Source of the DNA: Notamacropus eugenii
Taxonomy: Eukaryota; Chordata; Mammalia; Diprotodontia; Macropodidae
NCBI RefSeq assembly: GCF_028372415.1
Contig: NC_092875.1
Span: 194,658,372-194,722,371 of the forward strand
Reading direction: 5' to 3'
DNA length: 64,000 nucleotides
Shown: positions 32,346 to 41,080 of the stretch, one piece after another
Layout of the letters: each line of letters opens with the position of its first letter
How positions within the stretch are numbered: the first letter of the stretch is position 1
Position numbers and translations under genes: made by a program
The notes under the pieces: generated by a model
The model's database searches: none
The model's input: the letters and a program-made list of their open reading frames with translations, nothing else
What the model was told of the DNA's origin: nothing

Positions 32346-33356
32346 AGGTACTGAGAAATTAAATGAAAGAGGAACAAAAATCTGGAAATCAGAGAAAATG
32401 TGAATAGTATAAAGATAGGAACCAGACCTAGGCTTTCATTAGCATAATAAAGCTCCCCATGAGGTGGGCATCTTCTCTCTTAACTTCAAATTTCAAAGCA
32501 TTCTGGGAACAAGAAGTTAAATGACTTGACCAGGAACACACATAGCTAGTCCATGCCAGATGCAGGGCTTGTTTGGAGGTTGTACTGGTTCAGAGGATGG
32601 ATTTCCAGCCACAACATCATGTTGCCTTTTGAGTATTATATGTTAAGCTGATTTTCCTTTCAAATTATTATTTTTTCTGCCATTGCTGCTATGTTAGGTA
32701 AGCTACCTTTGAAGTGGAACCCTAACCCTTATTTTCTTCTTCAATTCATATGCTTTTAGGGACCCTGGTCTTTGTATTGCAAAGATATAGGCGAAAATAA
32801 TAATAGAAAAACCAACTTTAGATTCATTGATGTGGTGCTTATGACTCAACTGGAATCTCTGAGGCATTTGGCTAAAGCACTAAGTGAAATGTTTTAATTA
32901 AAAATTGTAAGGATTTTACAATGAAATAATAACAAAGTGAATAGAGTCCATAGTTTATCATAATCTAAAATTAAAAGATTTACATACTTTTATCTTTGCT
33001 TCCTGTCAATAGGGCCCTAAGAATAATGTTAAGAAATACATCATGTGCTGCAGAGCCAGCAGAGGGAACACTGAGTATTGATTTAGTAGGGTCTACCAAA
33101 AACAAACAAACATAAAAATCCCTGATATTTGAAGCAAAAAAAGTCAGAAACAGGGAAGTCGCTATAAGGAAGAAGACTTTAGATACTGAGAATACAGCTG
33201 GTTTTGCTCTTTATATTTAGAGATTTATTATTGTTAATTATTAATAAACTCAGTGGACATAGCCAAGTGTTTTCTTACATTTAAAACATTTAAACTGAGA
33301 GTAACATTTAGAGAAGGCCTACTAAAAATATTCACAGTATGTACATTAATTCATTA
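32346..33356. other. Intergenic, one candidate CTCF site
   Basis: Mostly unassigned. 32510-32570 looks like an old MIR piece. The CTCF-like site at 33056 is listed separately. Confidence 0.45.
33056..33072 (+). promoter_or_regulatory. Candidate CTCF site
   Basis: CCAGCAGAGGGAACACT fits the CCASYAGRGGG core well, on the plus strand. This is opposite in orientation to the site at 23424. Confidence 0.4.
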
Positions 33357-33480
33357 GGATGCCTGGAGGCACAGTGGGTAGTAATTGTAATCCAGAATCT
33401 GTGGGTTGTAATTTTGTATCCCTGGGTTCAAATCTTGCCTCTGGTGGTTAAACAGCTTTGGTGACCCTTAGCAATTCTCT
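33357..33480 (+). mobile_element. Old tRNA-derived SINE
   Basis: 'gatgcctggaggcacagtgggtag' and 'cctgggttcaaatcttgcctctggtgg'. Confidence 0.5.
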
Positions 33481-33629
33481 TATTTATACTCAGTGTAATT
33501 CAAGCTACTTCCAGATTTATCAAGTATATCTGAGATGGTTGGGATTGACTTTGGTGGAAAGTATTTCCATACCTGGAGTACCCCATAGAGTCCCCGTTCC
33601 TTCACAGTTTTGGCTCCATACAGAATTCA

Positions 33630-33865
33630 AGGGGCAGTATAATATAATGAAGAGAGCGCTGGATTTGGGAATCAAGAGGAATATCTGTTTGAATCCCAGA
33701 TCTGATACTTATTATAGCTGTGCACCTGGGCCAATCATTTAACTTGAGTCTAGGTTTCATCATCTGTATTTTGGGAATAATAATATTTGCACTACCCAAT
33801 TCATGGGACTGTTTTTAAGGAAATGGTTTTATAAACCCTAAAGTGCTCTACAAATTACTTCCCTT
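33630..33865 (+). mobile_element. THER/MIR-type SINE, near complete
   Basis: 'ggggcagtataatataatgaagagagcgctggatttgg', 'cctgggccaatcatttaac', 'atttgcactacccaattcatgggactg', 'ctaaagtgctctacaaatta'. Confidence 0.7.
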
Positions 33866-34199
33866 TTAAAATCAGTAGAAACTAATTACAACTAAGTATC
33901 TGAGGGCAGAATTAAGCTAGTAACTTTCTACTTAGTAAACATTTACCCCTTTGTTTTGGAAAAAAATTAAAGAAATTACTATAACTGTTTTGGTTAACTT
34001 TCCTCTTTTGTATATCAAATCATGGGAGGATGAACAGTTTGGAAAATATTTATTATATTGACACTGCTACTGTATAATTATCATCAGGGAATGAGCACCA
34101 GAAATCAGTCTGTGCAAGTTCCTAAAAAACATAGGTTCCTTTGCCTCTTTTTTTTGGAGGAAGGAGAGATGTAGTAGCACTGGTGTGACTTTTAAAATA

Positions 34200-35400
34200 T
34201 TTTAGAACATTTCCTATTTGTAATGGAAGCACAGGAAAAGCATCCTTAATTTTTTGGGAAAAAGTTTGGACACATCAAAACCCAGCATGTTTGCAGTAAC
34301 ATCCACTCAGTGTTTCTCAATTAGAAATTAATGCAATTAGAGGACAATGCCATTTCCCTCCCGAGAACATTATATAATCAAGACAACTATAAGGTCAATA
34401 ATGTTTTCCCTTCATGAAGCAAAATTACAGGTTAGTCTTAATTCTGGCACCACAATCCATTTTGCCATCTGACATATTTAATAAGTTTAACAAGAGGAAT
34501 AAAAATCTATTTTTCTAACTTGAGCTCAACTTTAATCAAATGGTTGGCCCAAAGGCCTTTAGAATAGCCTGGCCTACAATTGCCATGTAGCAGTGAGTTT
34601 ACCTGTAATACTAAGCGCTGTGGTAGAATAGTTCTAATTAGAATTCTTACTTTTAGATTCTGGACTAGTAATAATTTTTGTGACTAAAGTGATATTTGTC
34701 CATCACTAGTCTATGGTTGTCTAATAGGTATCTCTGTCATATGATTTGTTACAAACAATGTATTTTATTACATCTTTCCAGTTTTCTTTACAATTAGTGA
34801 AATGGTGGGGTAAGGAGTACTGTCCCTGGGCGGCTTCACATTTATCCACTTACAAGCATTTTCTTTATTCTCTTTAGTTTTGACCTGTTGAAAAATCTAC
34901 TAGTGTTCTTTCATGACTGTCTCTGTTCCTAGCATTAACAAGCAATAATTGATGGCAGGGAGTGGGGGAGGGAAAACCTTGAATCCAGAAGATGTGTATG
35001 AAACAGGAACATTTAGAATAAATGGAAAAGTGACCCATCTTCCTTATTAATTTCTATTCTACTCAAAACTCAATGGAATTTCTCCCATAGAGTTAATTAT
35101 ATAGGAACTCTATCTAAGGTATTCCAATTGAATGCAGCTGAAAACTCCTCTCTTTTAGTTATCCAGGATTTATCTAGGAAATAAAATCATTAAATAACCA
35201 TATTTAACCTCTGTTTGGTTAAGAAAGCTTACACTAATTACAAAAATCCCACCTCTCTGTCTTTCACAGACAGTATGCAAATTGTTCTGAGAGGATTTAC
35301 ACAATACATCCACATCTTTGCCAAACCTAGAGTTCTTAAAATAATGGTGATGACAGGTGTCTGGGTGCCACTTTCTAAATGGTTTTCAATATAATCGATT
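34200..35400. promoter_or_regulatory. Repeat-free block upstream of SOX4, candidate enhancer(s)
   Basis: I recognise no repeat in this 1.2-kb stretch just upstream of the promoter. It is rich in homeodomain-type TAAT/ATTA words ('caattagaaattaatgcaattag' at about 34318) and SOX-type ACAAT words. At 35275-35288 it has ATGCAAAT overlapping ATTGTT. Conservation cannot be tested here. Confidence 0.4.
35275..35288. promoter_or_regulatory. Overlapping POU octamer and SOX motif
   Basis: ATGCAAATTGTTCT holds the octamer ATGCAAAT (35275-35282) and the SOX half-site ATTGTT (35281-35286), sharing two bases. SOX and POU factors are known to bind such joint sites. Use of this one is inference. Confidence 0.35.
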
Positions 35401-35408
35401 TATTATCT

Positions 35409-35422
35409 CCCCCCCCCCCCCC
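35409..35422. repeat. (C)14 homopolymer
   Basis: Fourteen C in a row. A second run of eight C lies near 35573. Confidence 0.9.
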
Positions 35423-35691
35423 TTCATCCTCTGCCTTTATGAAGGAGCTTCTCCGTGTGAGGAACAGATTTTACACTCCAGGCTGATTCTTTATTCCAAT
35501 GCTGAAAAGACCTAATACAAATGATCACTTGGCTTTTAAGTCGAAAGCTTCCATTTACAGCGTTGCACATCGCCCCCCCCCTTCTTTTCCCCACCCCACT
35601 TACCCACCCCCTTGTTATCTAACATAATGGTAAGAATACGCTCACTCCTCCCTCCTCTTAATAATTTCATGCATTAACAGCCTCTTCACAG

Positions 35692-35692
<1 letters not shown>

Positions 35693-35732
<40 letters not shown>
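35693..35732. repeat. (CA)n microsatellite upstream of SOX4 promoter
   Basis: About 19 to 20 CA units, followed by a short GC-rich 'cgcaggctcgcgcgc' and an A-run. Confidence 0.95.
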
Positions 35733-35734
<2 letters not shown>

Positions 35735-35859
35735 GGCTCGCGCGCAAAAAAAAAACGCAAAAGGAAAAAGAAGCAGCAAAAATCTCAGCTGTACTTCTAG
35801 CCCTTTTAAAAAGTTTGCTCTGTAAATTGGAATGAGGTCAGATTTGGAGCTTCTCATTG

Positions 35860-36005
35860 CACGCGGTGATTATTATTGCATCGGGTTCCAAGCCAATGGG
35901 AGCTTTGGGGGTGGGGTTTGGCACGAGGAAGCGTTGGTTACAGCGGCTGATTGGCTGGGGTAAAGACAGTGAAAGGATAAAGAGGCGCGAGGCGGAATTG
36001 GGGTC
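35860..36005 (+). promoter_or_regulatory. SOX4: SOX4 core promoter
   Basis: A forward CCAAT (35893-35897), a reversed CCAAT, ATTGG (35950-35954), and a TATA-like GGATAAAGA (35975-35983) are spaced as a proximal promoter. They would place the start site near 36005. That leaves a leader of about 830 bases, in line with the long SOX4 5'UTR known from other mammals. The exact start is inferred. Confidence 0.55.
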
Positions 36006-36181
36006 TGCTCTAAGCTGCAGAAAGGGAAACAGTGTGTGAGGGGAAGAGGCCAATTTCACTACCCCGGTGTCTCTAGTTCTTGTTCGCTTTCTTTCTCTAA
36101 GGGTGTGCATAGGGAAGGAGAGAAGGAACTCTATAATTAGCTCCCTTTTTTTGCAGAAGGGGAAAAAGCGTACATTTATTA

Positions 36182-36253
36182 ATGCCATTCTGTTGCACGA
36201 GTGCTTTTTTTTGCTTAATACCTCGCAACCAAATAATTGCACAAACTCCTTAG
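36182..36253 (+). CDS. SOX4 uORF 1 (23 codons)
   Basis: First ATG after the inferred start, at 36182, with TAG at 36251-36253. It is short and ends 585 bases before the main ATG, so it would allow re-initiation. Whether it is translated is unknown. Confidence 0.35.
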   Translation: MPFCCTSAFFCLIPRNQIIAQTP

Positions 36254-36307
36254 TACTGATTCCGCCCACAGAAGCCAGTCCTGGAGTCAGACTCTTTTTT
36301 GCTTTGC

Positions 36308-36397
36308 ATGGTCGGAAAGAGACTAAGTAATAGAGACTATGTTGCTTTCTTGAGCGCTGAGGGCACTTGTGAACTGGAATCAACTGCTGCAGGGTGA
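36308..36397 (+). CDS. SOX4 uORF 2 (29 codons)
   Basis: ATGG start at 36308, TGA at 36395-36397. A 4-codon uORF (36339-36353) overlaps it in another frame. No family resemblance; possible regulatory role only. Confidence 0.35.
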   Translation: MVGKRLSNRDYVAFLSAEGTCELESTAAG

Positions 36398-36779
36398 AAA
36401 AAAAAAAAAACACTGCCTGGGAGGAGGAGGAAAAAAAAACTTGCATTGGAGGATTCAGCAACCAGCATTAAAGAAACTACTCTCCACTTTAAGGCGGTCT
36501 CCAGATTTTCAGAAAGCGAGGGAGACAGCCAACGGGAAACGGTGAGAGAAGAGCTTGCCTGGAACTACAACTCCTCAGCAAGGGGCTGAGTATTTTTGGG
36601 GGGAGGGGTGGCGGGAGGGCATCTCTTCGGGACTTTTGTTATCCTCTCGTTCCACCACCACCTCTCCCGTGAAGTTGAGGTCTCCCCTCCCCTCACTCGC
36701 CCCATTTTTTCTCCTTTTTGGTGTGTGTGTGTGGGTGGGTGTGGTGTATTTCGCTTTGGGTACTTTGGAGGGTGGGGGG

Positions 36780-38275
36780 GGACCCTGGCGAGCTATCGTG
36801 CAGCTGCCGCCGTCAGTGTGTGAGCTTGAGCCGGGGAGATGGTGCAGCAGACGAACAACGCGGAGAACACGGAAGCGCTCCTGGCCGGCGAGACCTCCGA
36901 CTCCGGGGCCAGCATCGAGCTGGGCATCGCCTCTTCCCCGACGCCAGGTTCCACCGCCTCCACCGGCGGCAAGGCGGATGACCCGAGCTGGTGCAAGACC
37001 CCCAGCGGGCACATCAAGCGGCCCATGAACGCTTTCATGGTGTGGTCGCAGATCGAGAGGCGAAAGATCATGGAGCAGTCTCCAGACATGCACAACGCCG
37101 AGATCTCCAAGCGACTGGGCAAGCGGTGGAAGTTACTCAAGGACAGCGACAAGATCCCTTTCATTCGGGAGGCGGAGCGGCTGCGCCTCAAGCACATGGC
37201 AGACTACCCAGACTACAAGTACCGGCCCAGGAAGAAGGTGAAGTCGGGGAACGCCGGCTCCAGCTCCTCCTCCACCACCTCCTCGTCCTCCTCCAAGCCC
37301 GGGGAGAAAGGAGACAAGGTCGGCGGCAGCAGCGGCAGCTCGGGAGGCGGAGGAGGCGGCGGCGTCGGCGGCGGTAGCGGCAGCAGCGCCAACTCCAAAC
37401 CCGCGCTGAAGAAGAACTGCGGCTCCAAGCTGTCCGGCGGCGCGGGTGGCGGGAGCGGCAAACCCCACGCCAAGCTCATCCTGGGAAGCGGCGGCGGCGG
37501 CAGCAGCAAATCCTCGGCCTCCTCCTCGTCGTCTTTCGCCCCGGAGCAGACGGCGGCGGCCGCTGCCTTGCTCCCCCTGGGCGCCCCTGCAGACCACCAC
37601 TCGCTCTACAAGTCCCGGACTACCAGCACCTCATCTACTTCTTCCACCTCCTCCTCGGCCTCCTCCTCCTCCTCCTCCTCGGCCTCCTCCTCCCTCTCGG
37701 CCTCCAGCAAACACCTGGCCGAGAAGAAGCTGAAGCGCGTGTACATGTTCGGCCTCGCCTCCTCGTCCCCCGTGAGCGGGGCCGTGCCCGCCAGCCCCAG
37801 CCTGAGCGGGGGCCAGGAGAGCAGCGACGCGGGCAGCCTGTACGAGGAGGGCGGTGCGGGCTGCCCGCCCGACGGGCACAGCCTCCGCAGCAGCGCCGCC
37901 TCGTCCCCAGCCGACCACCGAAGCTACACCAGCCTGCGGGCCGCGTCTCCCACTCCCTCCACGGCGCCCTCCCACTCCTCGTCCTCCTCGTCCTCCTCCC
38001 ATTCCTCTTCTTCCTCCTCCGTCTCCTCTTCCTCGGACGAAGAGTTTGAAGACGACCTGCTCGATCTGAACCCCAGCCCAAGTTTCGAGAGCATGTCCCT
38101 GGGCAGCTTCAGCTCCACCTCGGTGCTGGACCGGGACCTGGATTTTAACTTCGAGCCCGGCTCTGGCTCCCATTTCGAATTCCCGGACTACTGTACGCCG
38201 GAGGTAAGTGAGATGATCTCGGGGGACTGGCTGGAGTCCAGCATCTCCAACCTGGTCTTCACTTACTGAAGAGAG
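36780..38275. promoter_or_regulatory. SOX4: CpG island over the SOX4 coding exon
   Basis: GC-rich, CpG-dense DNA spans the end of the leader and the whole CDS, as is usual for the intronless SoxC genes. Confidence 0.8.
36839..38269 (+). CDS. SOX4: SOX4, SoxC-group HMG-box transcription factor
   Basis: A single-exon gene of 476 residues (human SOX4 has 474). It is a nuclear factor that binds the DNA minor groove at AACAAT-type sites and activates developmental genes. The HMG box is at residues 59-127: it opens [12 protein letters not shown], has basic clusters at the start, and RPRKKVK (129-135) follows it as part of the nuclear signals. The linkers are low complexity: Ser/Thr 141-152, Gly 169-182, Ser/Thr 261-290, Ser 380-399, then an acidic run 400-406. 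The last 33 residues (444-476, ending SNLVFTY) are the SoxC transactivation domain. The ATG has G at -3 and G at +4, with an in-frame stop 12 bases upstream. The start [18 protein letters not shown] and the linkers separate it from SOX11 and SOX12. No break or frameshift was seen. Confidence 0.98.
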   Translation: MVQQTNNAENTEALLAGETSDSGASIELGIASSPTPGSTASTGGKADDPSWCKTPSGHIKRPMNAFMVWSQIERRKIMEQSPDMHNAEISKRLGKRWKLLKDSDKIPFIREAERLRLKHMADYPDYKYRPRKKVKSGNAGSSSSSTTSSSSSKPGEKGDKVGGSSGSSGGGGGGGVGGGSGSSANSKPALKKNCGSKLSGGAGGGSGKPHAKLILGSGGGGSSKSSASSSSSFAPEQTAAAAALLPLGAPADHHSLYKSRTTSTSSTSSTSSSASSSSSSSASSSLSASSKHLAEKKLKRVYMFGLASSSPVSGAVPASPSLSGGQESSDAGSLYEEGGAGCPPDGHSLRSSAASSPADHRSYTSLRAASPTPSTAPSHSSSSSSSSHSSSSSSVSSSSDEEFEDDLLDLNPSPSFESMSLGSFSSTSVLDRDLDFNFEPGSGSHFEFPDYCTPEVSEMISGDWLESSISNLVFTY

Positions 38276-39633
38276 CAAGCGACAGAGAAGACAGGGAAGG
38301 GAGGAAACAAAAAAAAATTTTTAAAGGAGAGACAGAGAGGAGAGGGGGAAAAAAGAAGACGCGAAGGAGAAAATGGATAAAGGGTGGACAAAAAGAAAAA
38401 GAAAAGTGAGAAGGGGAAAGATTTCGCACACCCACGCCCACTTAACAAGTTACAGTATCCAGAAGAGTGAGTGATTTCTCTACCAACCCGGTGCGTTTAT
38501 TTTTGGGGGGGCGGTGTTCCCCACCCCCACATTGACACCGCACCCCCCCTCCCCAATACCCCCGACCCGGGTTTGTAAAACTGACTTGTTTGAAAAGATT
38601 GAAAAGGGGGACCTGGAAGGAGCCGGGTGGAAAGGGTCGTTCTTTTGTTAAAACTACGTTTCCACTCCCTGCTTGAAGAGACACCCCCACTGCTACCCCA
38701 CCCCCCAACCAACAACACAGACCCAGAACCAAGTCACACAAACAAACGGACACTTCCGGATGTCTCACCCCAGAAAATAAGCCAGGTTGTTGCTTTTCCA
38801 TAGACTGCTTGGAGTCAACCCCCATTCCTCCCCCTCCCCCTTTTTGGTGTTTTTTTATTTTTGTTTTTGTTTTTTTTAGGAGAGGAGATACAATCCTACA
38901 CACCTCGGGGCGGGGGGGTGTTTTTGACCCACTTCATCTGGAGAAAGAGTGCTACATTGTGTTGTAATTTTTGCAGTTACATTTTTCTTTTTTTCTTTCC
39001 TTGAAAGATCCGGACTGGTAGGGGGTGATTTGCGCGCCCGCGCATGCAAGCCAGAACTGAAGCCTTCCTTTGCTACAAATTCCAGTTTGGTGGTTTTTTT
39101 TTCCTTTCCTTTTTCCTGCAGCAGGAGGAGGAGATGGAGGGCGGGGGCGGGAGAGGAGGAGAGATTGAATTGTGCTAGGAAATGGACTGAGAACCTAGTT
39201 GGAAGGAAAACGTGAGGGGGTATATATAGGGGGGTGGGAGAGAAAGGAGATGAACTGGAAATGGGGAAAATAATAATAAAACAAACGGATTTGCACGTAT
39301 AGAGGAGAGGGTAGCAGCGCTTTTTCTCAGCCACCTTCTTATTATATATATATGAAACCAGTAAGATGGAACTTCATAGACACTGAAAAGTTTTGGAAAG
39401 GAGACCTACAAGACGTGAAAGTTTCTGTATTGATGTGGTACAGGGGAAATGGAGGGCGATTGCTTTTAAAAAAAAAAACATTTTTTTCTTCTCTTAATCG
39501 GAATCGTGATGGTGTTGGATTATTTCACTGGTGGGGTTAATATAGCATGTTATCCTGTCTATCTTTTAAAGATTTCTGTATAAGACTGTTGAGCAGTTTT
39601 TAAGATAAATAGTGTAGGATAATATAAAAAAAA

Positions 39634-39650
39634 GCAGATAGATGGCGCTA
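39634..39650 (+). promoter_or_regulatory. CTCF-like motif in SOX4 3'UTR
   Basis: GCAGATAGATGGCGCTA contains the AGATGGCGCTA variant of the CTCF core. The left part of the motif is weaker. Confidence 0.25.
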
Positions 39651-40430
39651 TGTTTGATTCCTACAAACAACAAAAAATTATCACCAGCTTTTTTTCATTC
39701 TTAACTCTTTAAAGGATTCAAACGCAACTCAAATCTGTGCTGGACTTTAAAAGAACAATTCAGGACCAAATTTTTTCTCAGTATGTATGTGTTTCTTCCT
39801 TATAGTTGTAAGTGAGAAGACTGTGGTCTTTTTTTTTCCTCACCGATGCTCCATCCTCGTCTTTTTTTTCCTTGTAAATGTAATCAGATGCCATTTTATA
39901 TGTGGAAGTATTTATACTGGCCAAACATTTTTTACTTATTTTGTCCCCCTCCCCCTTTTTTTGGTAGTTCTTGTTACCCACACCATTTTATGTCTCCTTC
40001 ACTGAAGGGCTAGAGTTTTAAGTTTTAATTTTTTATATTTAAATGTAGACTTTTGACACTTTTAAAAAAAACAAAAAAAGACAAGAGAGATGAAAACGTT
40101 TGATTATTTTCTCAGTGTATTTTTGTAAAAAATATATAAAGGGGGTGTTAATCGGTGTAAATCGCTGTTTGGATTTCCTGATTTTTATAACAGGGAGGCT
40201 GGTTAATATCTCTCACACATTTAAAAAAAATCAGCCCCTAATTTCTCCATGTTTACACTTCAATCTGCAGGCTTCTTAAAGTGACAGTATCCCTTAATTT
40301 ACCACCAGTTTCCACTCTCTAACCTCACTCATAAAAAAGAGAGAATAAGCTGATACACTGTATGCCAACAAGGAAAAAAATTAATGAAATATTATGCTGT
40401 ACAGATGCTTTTAAAACTGGTGTATTTTCA

Positions 40431-40441
40431 GCAAAAAGGGA
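40431..40441 (+). promoter_or_regulatory. Overlapping miR-129-5p and miR-204/211 seed matches
   Basis: GCAAAAAG (40431-40438) pairs with the miR-129-5p seed and AAAGGGA (40435-40441) with the miR-204/211 seed. Both miRNAs are reported regulators of SOX4. Further GCAAAAA matches lie at 40491-40497 and 40733-40739. Confidence 0.45.
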
Positions 40442-41051
40442 TCCTGTAGCTTTAACTTATAAACCATATCTTTTTGCACTTTTTTTATAAGCAAAAACGT
40501 GCCGTTTAAACCACTGGATCTATCTAAATGCCGATTTGAGTTCGCGACACTATGTACTGCGTTTTTCATTCTTGTATTTGACTATTTAATCCTTTCTACT
40601 TGTCGCTAAATATAATTGTTTTAGTCTCTTATGGCATGATGATAGCATATGTGTTCAGGTTTATAGCTGTTGTGTTTAAAGATTGAAAAAAAGTGAAAAC
40701 ATCTTTGTACATTTAAGTCTGTATTATAATAAGCAAAAAAAGATTGTGTGTATGTATGTTTAATATAACATGACAGGCACTAGGACGTCTGCCTTATTAA
40801 GGTAGTTCCGTTAAGGGGTTTTTCTTTTTGTTGTTGTTTTCTTTTTTGTTTTTGTTTTTTACTTTTTTTGGTCATCCATCCTGTGCAATATGCTGTGTAG
40901 AATATTTGTCTTAAAAATCAACACCGCACCACAATGTTTTGGGAAAAAAGAAAAAAAAAGAAAAAAAATCATGCCAGCTAATCATGTCAAGTTCACTGCC
41001 TGTCAGATTGTTGATATATACCTTCTGTAAATAACTTTTTTTTGAGAAGGA

Positions 41052-41057
41052 AATAAA
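41052..41057 (+). terminator. SOX4: SOX4 poly(A) signal
   Basis: AATAAA followed after about 20 bases by an A-rich cleavage region ('gaaccctaaaac') and then GT/T-rich DNA ('ttgactgttttgtcattattgtgtcc'). Confidence 0.85.
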
Positions 41058-41080
41058 ATCAGCTGGAACTGAACCCTAAA

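Larger units (their letters stand above)
36006..36838 (+). other. SOX4: SOX4 5' untranslated region (approximate start)
   Basis: Unspliced leader between the inferred start and the ATG. It contains three upstream ATGs, an A14 run (about 36398) and a G-rich stretch (about 36596-36780). An in-frame TGA at 36827-36829 closes the SOX4 frame upstream of the ATG. Confidence 0.6.
38270..41080 (+). other. SOX4: SOX4 3' untranslated region
   Basis: About 2.8 kb, matching the long mammalian SOX4 3'UTR. It begins A/G-rich and then becomes AT-rich with many T- and A-runs, with no SINE or LINE inserted. It carries seed matches for miR-129-5p and miR-204/211 and ends at the poly(A) signal at 41052. A second AATAAA at 39275-39280 could give a shorter form. 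Confidence 0.85.

Noticed and set aside
37133-37600. Antisense and off-frame open frames over SOX4
   Set aside because: They are shadows of the codon runs in the real SOX4 frame.
36839-38269. SOX11 or SOX12 instead of SOX4
   Set aside because: The N terminus [18 protein letters not shown], the linker order and the 476-residue length fit SOX4; other SoxC members differ at the start.
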